Part shown: one piece after another, positions 53,939 through 62,615 of the stretch
Layout of the letters: each line of letters opens with the position of its first letter
How positions within the stretch are numbered: position 1 is the first letter of the stretch
NCBI GenBank assembly: GCA_965199105.1
Contig: CBDAQO010000002.1
Location: 3,472,001 to 3,536,000 of the forward strand
Reading direction: 5' to 3'
Source of the DNA: LMUY01 sp965199105
GTDB lineage: Bacteria; Pseudomonadota; Alphaproteobacteria; Acetobacterales; Acetobacteraceae
DNA: 64,000 nt
Notes under the pieces: model-generated
The model's database searches: none
Told to the model about the DNA's origin: nothing
The model's input: the letters and a program-made list of their open reading frames with translations, nothing else
Translations under genes and position numbers: made by a program

Positions 53939-54595
53939 TCAGTCGGCAATAATCGACCGGACCTCTGGACCCTTCATGCCCTGCCCCACGACGACTCGGA
54001 CCGATTGGCCCTCGGTCAGAGGCGGATGGCCGGCCCGTTCGAGCGCGGTGGCGTGCACGAACACGTCCTTCCCGCCGTCCTGCGGCGAGATGAAGCCGAA
54101 GCCCTTGTTCGGGTCATACCATTTGACGGTGCCGGTCATCTCGACGCCGGGTCCGGTGTCCTGTTGCGGCCGAGGCGGGCGCGGCGAACGGAAGCCATCG
54201 CCGGCGCCGCCACCACTCGCGCCACCGCCGCTGCGGGGCGGCGTTCGGCTGGCGGTGCTCTCATCCACGGACACGACCTGCTCAACCTGGCGGCCCTTTT
54301 GGCCCTGCCCCACCCGGACCTGCAGCGTGGCGCCTGGGCTCACCTGCTGGAAGCCCGACGCCTGCAGGGCGTTGGCGTGCAGGAACACGTCTCCCGACCC
54401 ATCAGCCAACTCGACAAAGCCGAAGCCTTTTTCCGGATTGTACCACTTAACCGCGGCCTGGAGCTGCGGCGCCGAGGACATCGGCGTCGCAAATGTCGGA
54501 AACGTCGGTGGCGGCGGCGTATTGCCATAGAAGTTGTCGTCGTCGAATCCACGACGACGAGGTTGCCGCTGCCGGCTATCCTTGGGGGTCCTCAA
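53939..54595 (-). CDS. cold-shock protein with two CSD domains
   Basis: The 218-residue protein has two cold-shock domains, AAVKWYNPEKGFGFVEL near residue 47 and GTVKWYDPNKGFGFISP near 154. Each has RNP-like DVFLHA/DVFVHA, and a Gly-rich linker joins them. The double-domain layout is typical of alphaproteobacterial Csp proteins. The start is TTG 54595 with AAAGGA 8 bases upstream. It binds single-stranded RNA/DNA. Confidence 0.9.
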   Translation of the reverse strand: MRTPKDSRQRQPRRRGFDDDNFYGNTPPPPTFPTFATPMSSAPQLQAAVKWYNPEKGFGFVELADGSGDVFLHANALQASGFQQVSPGATLQVRVGQGQKGRQVEQVVSVDESTASRTPPRSGGGASGGGAGDGFRSPRPPRPQQDTGPGVEMTGTVKWYDPNKGFGFISPQDGGKDVFVHATALERAGHPPLTEGQSVRVVVGQGMKGPEVRSIIAD

Positions 54596-54911
54596 CTCGT
54601 CCGTCCTTTGCCTCTAGCGCACTTTACGACAGATCGGGACGCAAGCCGTCGCCGCTAGGGGCGGACGGGCGATGGGTATCGACCTCGTCCCATGTTGTCG
54701 ATGATCGCAAGCGCTATTTCAAGATCGTTCGGAGGTTAAATCTCGTCCAATAGCGTCGAGAAGCCGCAGAACTCCCGAAGGAGCGCGCCTTTCACAACAT
54801 TTGCAGGACTTTATCGATGGTGCAATGGTCAGGCAAGCGCGCGGTTGTGATGCTTGGACGTGACATCCGAATGGTCGAACAGCGTCGCCTGCTTGGACCG
54901 CGGAGTACCCC
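54596..54911. other. non-coding gap of 316 bases
   Basis: This is the divergent space between the cold-shock gene and the PLP decarboxylase gene. Frames crossing it look like shadows of the decarboxylase gene. No RNA gene, repeat or clear promoter box was found. Confidence 0.5.
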
Positions 54912-57161
54912 ATGACAGACGACCCGCTGCCGATTTCGCCGCATCTGCCATCCGACGACCCCGAGGCGGTCGGCCGGGCGCGCCACCGACGGCGCCGGGC
55001 GGCATGGGACCGTCGGCTCGCCGGGCCGCTGGCGCTCGGCGGCCAAACGCAAGGGCGGCCGGAAGCCTGGTTCCTCGGCCCGCGCGCGGAAAACGTCGAC
55101 CTGCTGAAGGAGCTGGTGGCGCAAGCCATCGACAGCCACGCCCAGTTCCGCCGCCGCTTCCACCCGGAGGACCCGAGCCACCTGACCGAGACGATCCGGC
55201 ACTCGGCCGGCTTCGAGGAAGGGGTCGAGCGGCTGCGCAGCGAGGCGGCGGCACTGTTCGAGATGCTGCAACTGTCCGCGCCGTTCGCCTCCATGCGCTA
55301 CCAGGGCCACATGCTGTGGGACCAGGTCATGCCAGCGATGGTCGGGCTGATCGCCGGCATGCTCTACAACCAGAACAACGTGGCCGCCGAAGCCTCGCCG
55401 ATCACGACCCGGCTCGAGATCGAGGTGGGCAACGACCTGTGCCGCATGCTGGGCTACCGCGTGCCGCCGCCGGATGCACCGGCCACGCCCGGCTCACCGC
55501 AGCCTTGGGGCCACATCACCAGCGGCGGCACGGTGGCCAACATCGAGGCGCTGTGGACGGCGCGGAACCTCAAATTTTCCGCCGTGAGCCTGCGCAAGGC
55601 CATCCGGGAGGTCCCGGCGCTGGCGCCCGCCCGCTCGCTGGAGGTGCCGCTATGGGGTGGCAGCCTCGGCCGCCTGACCGAACTCGACACCTGGACGCTG
55701 CTGAACCTCGACCTCGACGTGGTGGCCGCCCTGCCCGCCACCATCGCCGCACTCGGCGTGGACGCGGCAACGCTGACCCGGATCCTCACCAGCTACTCCG
55801 TGCAGAGCGTGGGCCTGGTGGAGTTCTACCGCTCCTTCATGGGCGACGTGCAGCAGGCGCCGGTGCTGCTCGCCCCTGCCACCAGCCACTATTCCTGGCC
55901 CAAGGCGGCGACGCTGCTTGGCCTCGGCGCCAACGCGGTGGCGATCCAGCGCGTCACCCGCGACGCCCGGCTCGACCTCGAGAGCGTGGAGTGGGCGCTG
56001 ACCGACCTGCGACGGCGGCGCGTGCCGGTGCTGTGCGCCGTGGCGGTGATCGGCAGCACGGAGGAAAGTGCGGTCGACCCGCTCGAGGGCCTGCTCGCGC
56101 TGCGCGAGCAGTTCCGCCAGCGGGGGGTGAACTTCGCCATCCACGCCGACGCAGCCTGGGGCGGCTACTTCCGGGCCATGTTGCGCGACTCGGCGGCGGA
56201 GGAAGGCTGCCTGCAGGAGGACGCCGAGGGCGTGCCCACCTTTGCCATGAGCCCCTACGTGATGCGCCAATACGCCGTGCTGGGGCAGGCCGACAGCATC
56301 ACCGTGGACCCTCACAAGGCTGGCTACATCCCCTACCCCGCCGGCGCGCTGTGCTACCGCAACGCCGCGATGCGCAACGCGGTCTCCCTGCAGGCGCCGG
56401 TGATCTTCCACAGCCAGACCGAGCCGACGGTGGGCATCTACGGCGTCGAGGGCTCCAAGCCAGGCTCGGCCGCCGCCGCGGTGTGGCTGGCGCACCGGGT
56501 GATCCGGCCGGACCGGTCGGGCTATGGCCGCATCCTCGGCCAGTGCATGTGGACGTCCAAGCGCCTGTTCTGCCGCTTGCACACGCTGGCGGACCCGCGC
56601 TTTCGCGCCATCCTGTTCAATCCCACCCCGGCCGAGCGCGACCGCCGCCCCGACGCCGAGTTGGACGCCGAACGCGCCGCCATCCGCGGCTTCGTAGACC
56701 TGGACAATGCCGCGCTCGAGGCCAGGCTTGCGTCCGACCCGGCGTCCCGCGCGCTGTTCACCGCGCTCGGCTCCGACCAGGTGATCCTCGCCTTCGCGCT
56801 CAACTACCGGATGGCGGATGGGCGGCTGAACACCGATCTCGCCCTCGCCAACGCCTTCAACGAGCGGGTGTTCAGCCACTGCAGTATCACCGAGCCGCGC
56901 GCCGACCACGCCGGGCTAGACCTGGTGCTGACGTCGTCGCGCTTCGAGCCGGGCATCTATGGCCACGCCTTCGTGGACGCGTTCTGCCGCCGGATCGGCG
57001 TGGTGCCGCAGCCCGAGCTCGGGGTCGACTTCCTGATTTCGACCACGATGGACCCCTGGACCACCGAAACCGCGGACGGTGACTTCCTCGAGACACTGGT
57101 GGGCGCCCTGCAACGCGCCGCGCATTTGGCGCTGGACGAGATGGGCGTCGGCGTGCGGTAA
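54912..57161 (+). CDS. PLP-dependent group II decarboxylase, tyrosine-decarboxylase-like
   Basis: The 749-residue enzyme is longer than typical group II decarboxylases (about 450-600). It has MRYQGHMLWDQVMPAM, HITSGGTVANIEALW, HYSWPKAATLLG, the Asp/His region AIHADAAWGGYFR, and the PLP Lys in TVDPHKAGYIPYPAGAL. These match bacterial tyrosine-decarboxylase-like proteins. The substrate cannot be assigned. The C-terminal 200 residues form an extension seen in this subgroup. The stop TAA is in the same frame as the following nei gene. Confidence 0.87.
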   Translation: MTDDPLPISPHLPSDDPEAVGRARHRRRRAAWDRRLAGPLALGGQTQGRPEAWFLGPRAENVDLLKELVAQAIDSHAQFRRRFHPEDPSHLTETIRHSAGFEEGVERLRSEAAALFEMLQLSAPFASMRYQGHMLWDQVMPAMVGLIAGMLYNQNNVAAEASPITTRLEIEVGNDLCRMLGYRVPPPDAPATPGSPQPWGHITSGGTVANIEALWTARNLKFSAVSLRKAIREVPALAPARSLEVPLWGGSLGRLTELDTWTLLNLDLDVVAALPATIAALGVDAATLTRILTSYSVQSVGLVEFYRSFMGDVQQAPVLLAPATSHYSWPKAATLLGLGANAVAIQRVTRDARLDLESVEWALTDLRRRRVPVLCAVAVIGSTEESAVDPLEGLLALREQFRQRGVNFAIHADAAWGGYFRAMLRDSAAEEGCLQEDAEGVPTFAMSPYVMRQYAVLGQADSITVDPHKAGYIPYPAGALCYRNAAMRNAVSLQAPVIFHSQTEPTVGIYGVEGSKPGSAAAAVWLAHRVIRPDRSGYGRILGQCMWTSKRLFCRLHTLADPRFRAILFNPTPAERDRRPDAELDAERAAIRGFVDLDNAALEARLASDPASRALFTALGSDQVILAFALNYRMADGRLNTDLALANAFNERVFSHCSITEPRADHAGLDLVLTSSRFEPGIYGHAFVDAFCRRIGVVPQPELGVDFLISTTMDPWTTETADGDFLETLVGALQRAAHLALDEMGVGVR

Positions 57162-57242
57162 GCCTTCACTGCACCGCCGCTTGCAAGCGCCCCGCCCGGA
57201 GCCATTTGCCGGGCGCCACCACCCAGTCGCCGGAGCCCCGCC

Positions 57243-58208
57243 TCGCCCGAAGGTCACACCGTCCACCGGCTCGCCCGCGCGTTTCGCGCCCAGTTCGTCG
57301 GCCACATGCTGCGGGCCAGTTCGCCGCAAGGCCGCTTCGCCGCGGGGGCTGACCTCGTCGACGGCTTGGAGCTGCAGAGCGTGGAGGCCTGGGGCAAGCA
57401 GATGTTCCTGTGCTTCGCCGGGCCGGTGTGGCTGCGCGTGCATCTTGGCCTGTATGGCATGTGGCGCTTCGCCGGGCCGGGGCTCGAGGGTGTCGGCCGC
57501 CGTCGCCGCAAGGCCGATGCGCTGGACGACGACGCCGTACCAGCCCCGCGCGGCGCCGTTCGGCTGCGTCTGCTGAGCGACCGCCACGTGGCCGACCTGA
57601 GCGGGCCGACCGCCTGCGAGATCCTGGACCAAGCCGGCCGGGCCGCCGCGTTGGCCAAGCTCGGCCCCGACCCGCTGCGCCCCGATGCCGAGCCCGACCG
57701 CGCTTGGGCGATCATCGGCAAGTCCAAGATGGCGGTCGGCCAGTTGCTGATGCGGCAGGACGTGGTCGCCGGCATCGGCAACATCTACCGCGCCGAGCTG
57801 CTGTTCCGCGCCGGCATCGACCCGCATCGGCCAGGCCGCGACCTCACCCACGCGCAATGGACTGCGATGTGGCAGGATTTGTGCGCGCTGATGCAGGACG
57901 GCGTGAAAACAGGCCAGATCGTCACCACCCGGCCTGCCGACCGGCCGCCCAAGCGCGCCAGCAAACGCAGCATCGCCAAGCCCATCACGGCCGACGACGT
58001 CTTTGCCGAGCGCACCCTCGCCGAGCGCACCCTCGCCGAGCGCGCGAGCGGCGGCCGGGCCACGCGTCGGGGCGCGCGCGGCTACGTGGCGCACCGGCAG
58101 GGCCAGCCCTGTCGCCTCTGCGGCAACCCGGTGCAGGCTGAGGATGTGGCTGGGCGGCGGCTGTATTGGTGCCCGGTCTGCCAGCCGCCAGCGCACGATC
58201 CCAGTTGA
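57243..58208 (+). CDS. nei: Nei/Fpg-family DNA glycosylase with apparent start-codon loss
   Basis: This is a Nei-type glycosylase of about 320 residues. The expected mature N-terminus PEGHTVHRLARAF begins at CCC 57246, and the codon before it, where a start belongs, is TCG (57243). GGAG lies 7 bases before that codon, correctly placed for a start. No ATG, GTG or TTG occurs in frame after the decarboxylase stop at 57161, and ATG 57306 would lose the catalytic Pro and Glu. Other parts are intact: EAWGKQMFL (Lys), VAGIGNIYRAE, and the zinc finger CRLCGN...WCPVCQ. It may be a pseudogene or use a rare start. Confidence 0.8.
   Translation, partial: SPEGHTVHRLARAFRAQFVGHMLRASSPQGRFAAGADLVDGLELQSVEAWGKQMFLCFAGPVWLRVHLGLYGMWRFAGPGLEGVGRRRRKADALDDDAVPAPRGAVRLRLLSDRHVADLSGPTACEILDQAGRAAALAKLGPDPLRPDAEPDRAWAIIGKSKMAVGQLLMRQDVVAGIGNIYRAELLFRAGIDPHRPGRDLTHAQWTAMWQDLCALMQDGVKTGQIVTTRPADRPPKRASKRSIAKPITADDVFAERTLAERTLAERASGGRATRRGARGYVAHRQGQPCRLCGNPVQAEDVAGRRLYWCPVCQPPAHDPS
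58005..58049 (+). repeat. three 15-bp units inside nei
   Basis: Units 58005-58019 and 58020-58034 are identical (GCCGAGCGCACCCTC, AERTL) and 58035-58049 is a diverged third copy. They sit in a loop before the zinc finger and keep the reading frame. Confidence 0.7.
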
Positions 58209-58259
58209 TCCGCACCGGGAAGCAATCCATTTCAGGGGCACGTAGTTCACGGACCTCGC

Positions 58260-59174
58260 ATGACCGACCCCTACCAGACCCTGGGCATAGCGAAGGATGC
58301 CTCCGCCGAGGACATCCACAAGGCCTATCGCAAGCTCGCCAAGAAGCACCACCCCGACCTCAACCCCGGCAACAAGGTCGCCGAGGAGACCTTCAAGTCG
58401 GTGTCGGGCGCGCACGACCTGCTGTCGGACCCGGACAAGCGCGCCCGCTACGACCGCGGCGAGATCGACGCCGCCGGTGACCCGCGGCAGGAGCGGCCGG
58501 CCTATCGCAACTACGCCGACATGGGCGGCATGGCCGGCGGCACGCGCTACACCGCCGGCGGCGACCCGGCGATGGCGGACATCTTCGCCGACCTGTTCGC
58601 CCAGGTGAACGAGCGCGGCGGCACCGCCCGCCCCAGGAGCGGCCGCGATGCCAACTACAGCCTGGCGGTGGACTTCGTGGACGCCATCAGCGGCGCGCAG
58701 CAGCGGCTCACCCTGCCCGACGGCCGCACGCTGGACGTCCGCGTGCCGCCCGGCATGGAGGATGGCCAGACGCTGCGGTTGCGCGGCCAGGGCGAGGGCG
58801 CGGTCGGGGGCCCGCGTGGGGACGCGCTGATCGAGGTCCGCGTCCGCCCGCACCCGTATTTCCGCCGCGAGGGGGACGACGTGCTGGTCGAGGTGCCGGT
58901 CACGCTGAAGGAGGCGGTTCTGGGTGGCCGCGTCACCGTGCCGACCGTCACCGGGCCGGTCACGCTCACCGTGCCGAAGGGCTCCGACAGCGGCGCGGTG
59001 CTGCGCCTGCGCGGCCGCGGCGTGCCGGCGCGCGGCCCCCGCCCGGCGGGCGACCAGTTGGTGACGCTGCGGGTGGTGCTGCCGGATGCCGACGACAAGC
59101 TCGAGGCGTTCCTGCGCACCTGGTCGCCGGCGCGCGAGGTGGACCCGCGCGCGGCCCTCAACAGCAGCAAGTGA
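58260..59174 (+). CDS. DnaJ/CbpA-type co-chaperone
   Basis: The 304-residue protein has an N-terminal J domain (YQTLGIAKDASAEDI) with HPD at 31-33, a Gly-rich linker with MGGMAGGTRY, and two C-terminal substrate-binding barrels (RVPPGMEDGQTLRLRGQG and VTLKEAVLGGRVTVPT). There is no zinc-finger domain, so it is CbpA-like rather than DnaJ proper. It stimulates DnaK. Its TGA overlaps the next small gene as TGATG. Confidence 0.9.
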   Translation: MTDPYQTLGIAKDASAEDIHKAYRKLAKKHHPDLNPGNKVAEETFKSVSGAHDLLSDPDKRARYDRGEIDAAGDPRQERPAYRNYADMGGMAGGTRYTAGGDPAMADIFADLFAQVNERGGTARPRSGRDANYSLAVDFVDAISGAQQRLTLPDGRTLDVRVPPGMEDGQTLRLRGQGEGAVGGPRGDALIEVRVRPHPYFRREGDDVLVEVPVTLKEAVLGGRVTVPTVTGPVTLTVPKGSDSGAVLRLRGRGVPARGPRPAGDQLVTLRVVLPDADDKLEAFLRTWSPAREVDPRAALNSSK

Positions 59175-59344
59175 TGGCGGGCGAACCCCCGCAGCGTACC
59201 GCGCGCGCCCAGGCCGAGCTGGAGGCCCGCCGCGCGCGCGAGGCCGCGGCGCTGCGCGCCAATTTGCGCCGCCGCAAGGCCCAGCAGACCGCCCCGCAGC
59301 CGCCGACGCCACCGCCCGCGTCACCCGGGAGCGAGCCGAAGTGA
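59174..59344 (+). CDS. small basic protein of the ALR.NLRRRKAQ type
   Basis: The 56-residue protein starts at ATG in the TGATG overlap with the co-chaperone stop. It has AQAELEARRAREAAAL and RANLRRRKAQQTA, then a Pro-rich tail. As I recall, short proteins with the ALR.NLRRRKAQ pattern are common in Rhodospirillales near cell-wall genes; their function is unknown. It lies 90 bases before dcd. Confidence 0.6.
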   Translation: MAGEPPQRTARAQAELEARRAREAAALRANLRRRKAQQTAPQPPTPPPASPGSEPK

Positions 59345-59434
59345 GCGCGCCGGCCGGCCAGTCCCAACCCAGCCAATTGCCCCGGTGCGTCGCGATGGGC
59401 TAGGCAGCGTGTTCCGCTTCAAAGGCCCCTGACC

Positions 59435-59989
59435 ATGCCCGTGATGGCCGACCGCTGGATACGCCGCATGGCGCAGGAACATGGCATGATCGAGCCCTTC
59501 ATCGAGGCGCAGAAGCGCGAGGGCGTGATCAGCTACGGCCTGTCCTCCTATGGCTACGACGCCCGGGTCGCCGACCAATTCAAGATTTTCACCAATGTGG
59601 ACAGCGCCGTGGTGGACCCGAAGCACTTCAACCCGGACAGCTTCGTCGATCGCAAAGGCCCGGTGGCGATCATCCCGCCCAACAGCTTCGCGCTCGCCCA
59701 CACCATGGAATACTTCCGCATCCCACGGGACATCCTGGTGGTCTGCCTCGGCAAATCCACCTACGCCCGCTGCGGGATCATCGTGAACGTGACCCCGCTC
59801 GAGCCGGAGTGGGAGGGCCAGGTCACCATCGAGATCAGCAACACCACGCCGCTGCCGGCGCGCATCTATGCCGGCGAGGGCATCTGCCAATTCCTGTTCC
59901 TGCAGGGGGCCGAACCCTGCGAAGTCAGCTACGCCGACCGCGCGGGCAAGTACATGCGCCAACGCGGCACCGCCCTGCCCCGGATGTGA
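59435..59989 (+). CDS. dcd: dCTP deaminase
   Basis: The 184-residue homotrimeric enzyme converts dCTP to dUTP. It has LSSYGYDARVADQFK, the active-site Glu in LVVCLGKSTYARCGIIVNVTPLEP (in pieces), EWEGQVTIEISN, and ICQFLFLQG, all standard Dcd motifs. ATG at 59435 gives the expected length. It precedes murA by 11 bases and is probably co-transcribed. Confidence 0.95.
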   Translation: MPVMADRWIRRMAQEHGMIEPFIEAQKREGVISYGLSSYGYDARVADQFKIFTNVDSAVVDPKHFNPDSFVDRKGPVAIIPPNSFALAHTMEYFRIPRDILVVCLGKSTYARCGIIVNVTPLEPEWEGQVTIEISNTTPLPARIYAGEGICQFLFLQGAEPCEVSYADRAGKYMRQRGTALPRM

Positions 59990-60000
59990 GGATGCAAGCC

Positions 60001-61260
60001 ATGGACAAGATCCGCATCCGCGGCGGCCGCCCGCTGTCGGGCGAAATCCTGATCGGCGGGGCCAAGAACGCCGCCCTGCCGCTGATGGCCGCCGCCCTGC
60101 TGACCGAGCAGCGCCTGGTGCTCACCAACGTGCCCCGGCTGGCCGACATCGAGACCATGACCAGCCTGCTCAGCCAGCACGGCATCGCCGTCGAGCAGGC
60201 GGGCGAGGATGGCCGCAGCCTGTCGCTCGGCGGGGCGATCCGCTCCACCGAGGCGCCCTATGACATCGTGCGCAAGATGCGGGCTTCGTTCCTCGTGCTG
60301 GGGCCGCTGCTCGCCCGCTGCCAGGAGGCGCGCGTCTCGCTGCCCGGCGGCTGCGACATCGGCACCCGCCCGGTGGACCTGCACCTCAAGGGCCTGGAGC
60401 AGATGGGCGCCCGCATCGACCTGCAGGCTGGCTACATCAACGCCACCGCGCCGGGCGGGCTGCAGGGTGCGGTGATCGCGCTGCCGTTCGCCTCGGTGGG
60501 CGCGACCGAGAACCTGCTGATGGCCGCCAGCCTGGCGAATGGCCAGACCACCATCGCCAACGCCGCCCGCGAGCCGGAGATCGGCGACCTGGCGCGCTGC
60601 CTGGTGGCGATGGGCGCCCGCATCGAGGGCATCGGCACCGGCACGCTCAAGATCGAGGGGGTTCCGGCGCTGCATGGCGCGACCCACCCGATCATCCCCG
60701 ACCGCATCGAGGCCGGCACCTATGCCTGCGCCGCCGCCATCACCGGCGGCAACGTGCTGCTGCGCGGCGCCGAGCTGGAGCACCTGGCCGCCGTCGGCAC
60801 CGTGCTGGACAGCGCCGGGGTGGAGCTGGCCGCCGACCATGGCGGCGTGCGCGTCACCCGCAGCAACGGCCTGCATGGCACGGACGCGATGACCGGCCCC
60901 TATCCTGGCTTCCCCACCGACATGCAGGCCCAGTTCATGGTGCTGATGAGCGTGGCGACGGGTGCAGCGATGCTGACCGAGACCATCTTCGAGAACCGCT
61001 TCATGCATGTCAGCGAACTCGCGCGGATGGGCGCGCACATCAACGTGCATGGCGCGTCGGCCATCGTGCGCGGCGTGGCCGGCCTCTCCGGTGCGGAGGT
61101 GATGGCCACCGACCTGCGCGCCAGCGCCTCCCTGGTGATCGCCGGCCTGGCCGCAACCGGCGACACGGTGGTCAGCCGCGTCTACCACCTCGACCGCGGC
61201 TACGAGTCGCTGGAACAAAAGCTGGCGGCATGCGGTGCGAATATCGAACGCGTTCCATGA
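60001..61260 (+). CDS. murA: UDP-N-acetylglucosamine 1-carboxyvinyltransferase MurA
   Basis: The 419-residue enzyme begins peptidoglycan synthesis by moving enolpyruvate to UDP-GlcNAc. It has GGAKNAALPLMAA (Lys22, Asn23), RKMRASFLVLGPLLAR, the catalytic Cys118 in SLPGGCDIGTRPVDLHL, and PGFPTDMQAQ. The Cys makes it of the fosfomycin-sensitive type. ATG at 60001 has GAGG 9 bases upstream; the ATG 9 bases earlier would place GAGG too close. Confidence 0.96.
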   Translation: MDKIRIRGGRPLSGEILIGGAKNAALPLMAAALLTEQRLVLTNVPRLADIETMTSLLSQHGIAVEQAGEDGRSLSLGGAIRSTEAPYDIVRKMRASFLVLGPLLARCQEARVSLPGGCDIGTRPVDLHLKGLEQMGARIDLQAGYINATAPGGLQGAVIALPFASVGATENLLMAASLANGQTTIANAAREPEIGDLARCLVAMGARIEGIGTGTLKIEGVPALHGATHPIIPDRIEAGTYACAAAITGGNVLLRGAELEHLAAVGTVLDSAGVELAADHGGVRVTRSNGLHGTDAMTGPYPGFPTDMQAQFMVLMSVATGAAMLTETIFENRFMHVSELARMGAHINVHGASAIVRGVAGLSGAEVMATDLRASASLVIAGLAATGDTVVSRVYHLDRGYESLEQKLAACGANIERVP

Positions 61261-61272
61261 CCTGAATCCATC

Positions 61273-61311
61273 TTGCGCAAAGACTTACAACGGGTTATAC
61301 AGAGATATAAC
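61273..61311 (+). promoter_or_regulatory. candidate promoter and palindromic operator of mazEF
   Basis: TTGCGC (61273-61278), a 17-base spacer and TATACA (61296-61301) form a plausible sigma-70 promoter. GTTATA-N6-TATAAC (61294-61311) is a perfect inverted repeat over the -10 box, a fitting site for autorepression by the antitoxin. Confidence 0.5.
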
Positions 61312-61327
61312 AGAGAAGTACTTTCCA

Positions 61328-61585
61328 ATGCACATCACCAGCCTGCGCAAGGTCGGCGGCTCGGTCATGCTCGCTGTTCCCCCCGCGCTGCTCGATATTC
61401 TGCACCTTGCGCCGGGCGCGAAGGTCGGGCTTGCGGTCGATAACGGGCACTTGGTGGTCGAGCCGCAAACCCGGCCGCGCTACACGCTCAGCGAATTGCT
61501 GGACACTTCCGATTATTCGCAGCCGCAGCCGGCGGAGGAGCGTGAGTGGGCCGACGCCCCCGCAAGAGGCCGCGAGCTGCTGTGA
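61328..61585 (+). CDS. mazE: AbrB/MazE-type antitoxin
   Basis: The 85-residue protein has an N-terminal swapped-hairpin DNA-binding domain (ITSLRKVGGSVMLAVPPALLDIL) and an acidic C-terminal tail that would bind the toxin. This is the typical MazE/ChpS design. Its TGA overlaps the toxin GTG. A candidate palindromic operator lies just upstream. Confidence 0.85.
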   Translation: MHITSLRKVGGSVMLAVPPALLDILHLAPGAKVGLAVDNGHLVVEPQTRPRYTLSELLDTSDYSQPQPAEEREWADAPARGRELL

Positions 61586-61911
61586 ACCGGGGCGATATCT
61601 ATCAGGTCTCGCTCGATCCGACCGAGGGTTGTGAACAGCAGGGCTTCCGCCCCGTCCTGGTGGTATCTCCCGCTGCATTCAACCGTGCGACAAAGCTGCC
61701 CGTGGTGCTGCCGATCACCAATGGCGGGGAGTTTGCCCGCCGCATCGGCTTCGCCGTGCCGATCTCCGGCATCAAGACCACTGGCGTAGTGCGTTGCGAC
61801 CAGCCGCGCGTGCTCGACCTGGAAGCCCGCAACGGCCGCAAGATGGATGCCCTGCCTCCTGCCATTTTGGACGAGGTGATGGCCCGGGTGGCCACAATCT
61901 TCGAGACCTAG
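61582..61911 (+). CDS. mazF: MazF/PemK-type endoribonuclease toxin
   Basis: The 109-residue protein starts at GTG, overlapping the antitoxin stop (GTGA). It has VNRGDIYQVSLDPTEG, GFRPVLVVSP, the LPVVLPIT strand and GVVRCDQPRVLDL, matching the MazF/PemK fold and its catalytic Arg and Thr/Ser region. It probably cleaves RNA at a short motif when free of MazE. Its specificity cannot be read. Confidence 0.9.
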   Translation: MNRGDIYQVSLDPTEGCEQQGFRPVLVVSPAAFNRATKLPVVLPITNGGEFARRIGFAVPISGIKTTGVVRCDQPRVLDLEARNGRKMDALPPAILDEVMARVATIFET

Positions 61912-61984
61912 CGAAGGTCCGCCGTCAACCGAATCCGGCGCCGATATCGGACGCCTCAGCAATCCCCGCGCACCCATCTTCACC

Positions 61985-62614
61985 TCACCGTCCGTCCCGC
62001 AGCTCCGCTACCTGCTCCGGCGTGAGGAACCGCGTGCGGTGCCCCTGCAGCATCAGGAACAGCCGCGCCGTCTCCTCCAGCTCCTCCATCGCGCCGGCCG
62101 CCGCCGATAGCGACGTGCCCGCCACCACCGGCCCGTGGTTGGCGAGCAGCACGGCGTGGTGCTTGCCCACCAGCGGCCGCACCGCCTCGGCCAGCCGGCG
62201 GTCCCCGGGCGGGAAATACGGCACCAGCGGCAGACGCCCGATGCGCATGATATAGTAGGCGGTGATCGGCGGCAGCACGTCCGCCGGGTCGACGTCCGCC
62301 AGGCAGGACACCGCGACCGAGTGCGTCGAGTGCAGGTGCACCACGGCGGCGGCGTCCGGCCGGCCCTGGTACATCACGCGGTGCAGGAACTCCTCCTTGG
62401 TCGGCGCATCGCCCGAGACCACCGCGCCTTGCTCGTCCAGCAGGGTGAGCCGCGCCGGGTCGAGCGCGCCGAGCGAGGCGTTGGTGGGCGTCATGAGCCA
62501 GCCGCCGCGCTCCAACCGCACGCTGATGTTGCCCGAGGCGCCGAAGGTGAGCCCGCGGGAAAAGATGCTGGCGCCCAGGCGGCAGATCGCCTCGCGCGCC
62601 TCGCTTTCGGTCAT
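61985..62614 (-). CDS. class II aldolase-family, 3-oxo-tetronate 4-phosphate decarboxylase-like (OtnC)
   Basis: The 209-residue class II aldolase/adducin protein has SGNISVRL, TPTNASLG, VHLHSTHS for metal binding with a later His in LLANHGPVVAG, and the Glu in TKEEFLH. It resembles OtnC more than fuculose or ribulose aldolases. It begins 1 base after the eutC stop on the same strand, so it is in the eutBC operon. OtnC acts on 3-oxo-tetronate 4-phosphate, made by OtnK, which is not seen here. Confidence 0.75.
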   Translation of the reverse strand: MTESEAREAICRLGASIFSRGLTFGASGNISVRLERGGWLMTPTNASLGALDPARLTLLDEQGAVVSGDAPTKEEFLHRVMYQGRPDAAAVVHLHSTHSVAVSCLADVDPADVLPPITAYYIMRIGRLPLVPYFPPGDRRLAEAVRPLVGKHHAVLLANHGPVVAGTSLSAAAGAMEELEETARLFLMLQGHRTRFLTPEQVAELRDGR

Positions 62615-62615
62615 G

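Noticed and set aside
56916..59324. 802-codon minus-strand frame over nei and the DnaJ-type gene
   Set aside because: It is antisense to well-supported genes, with Arg/Ala/His-rich low-complexity content.
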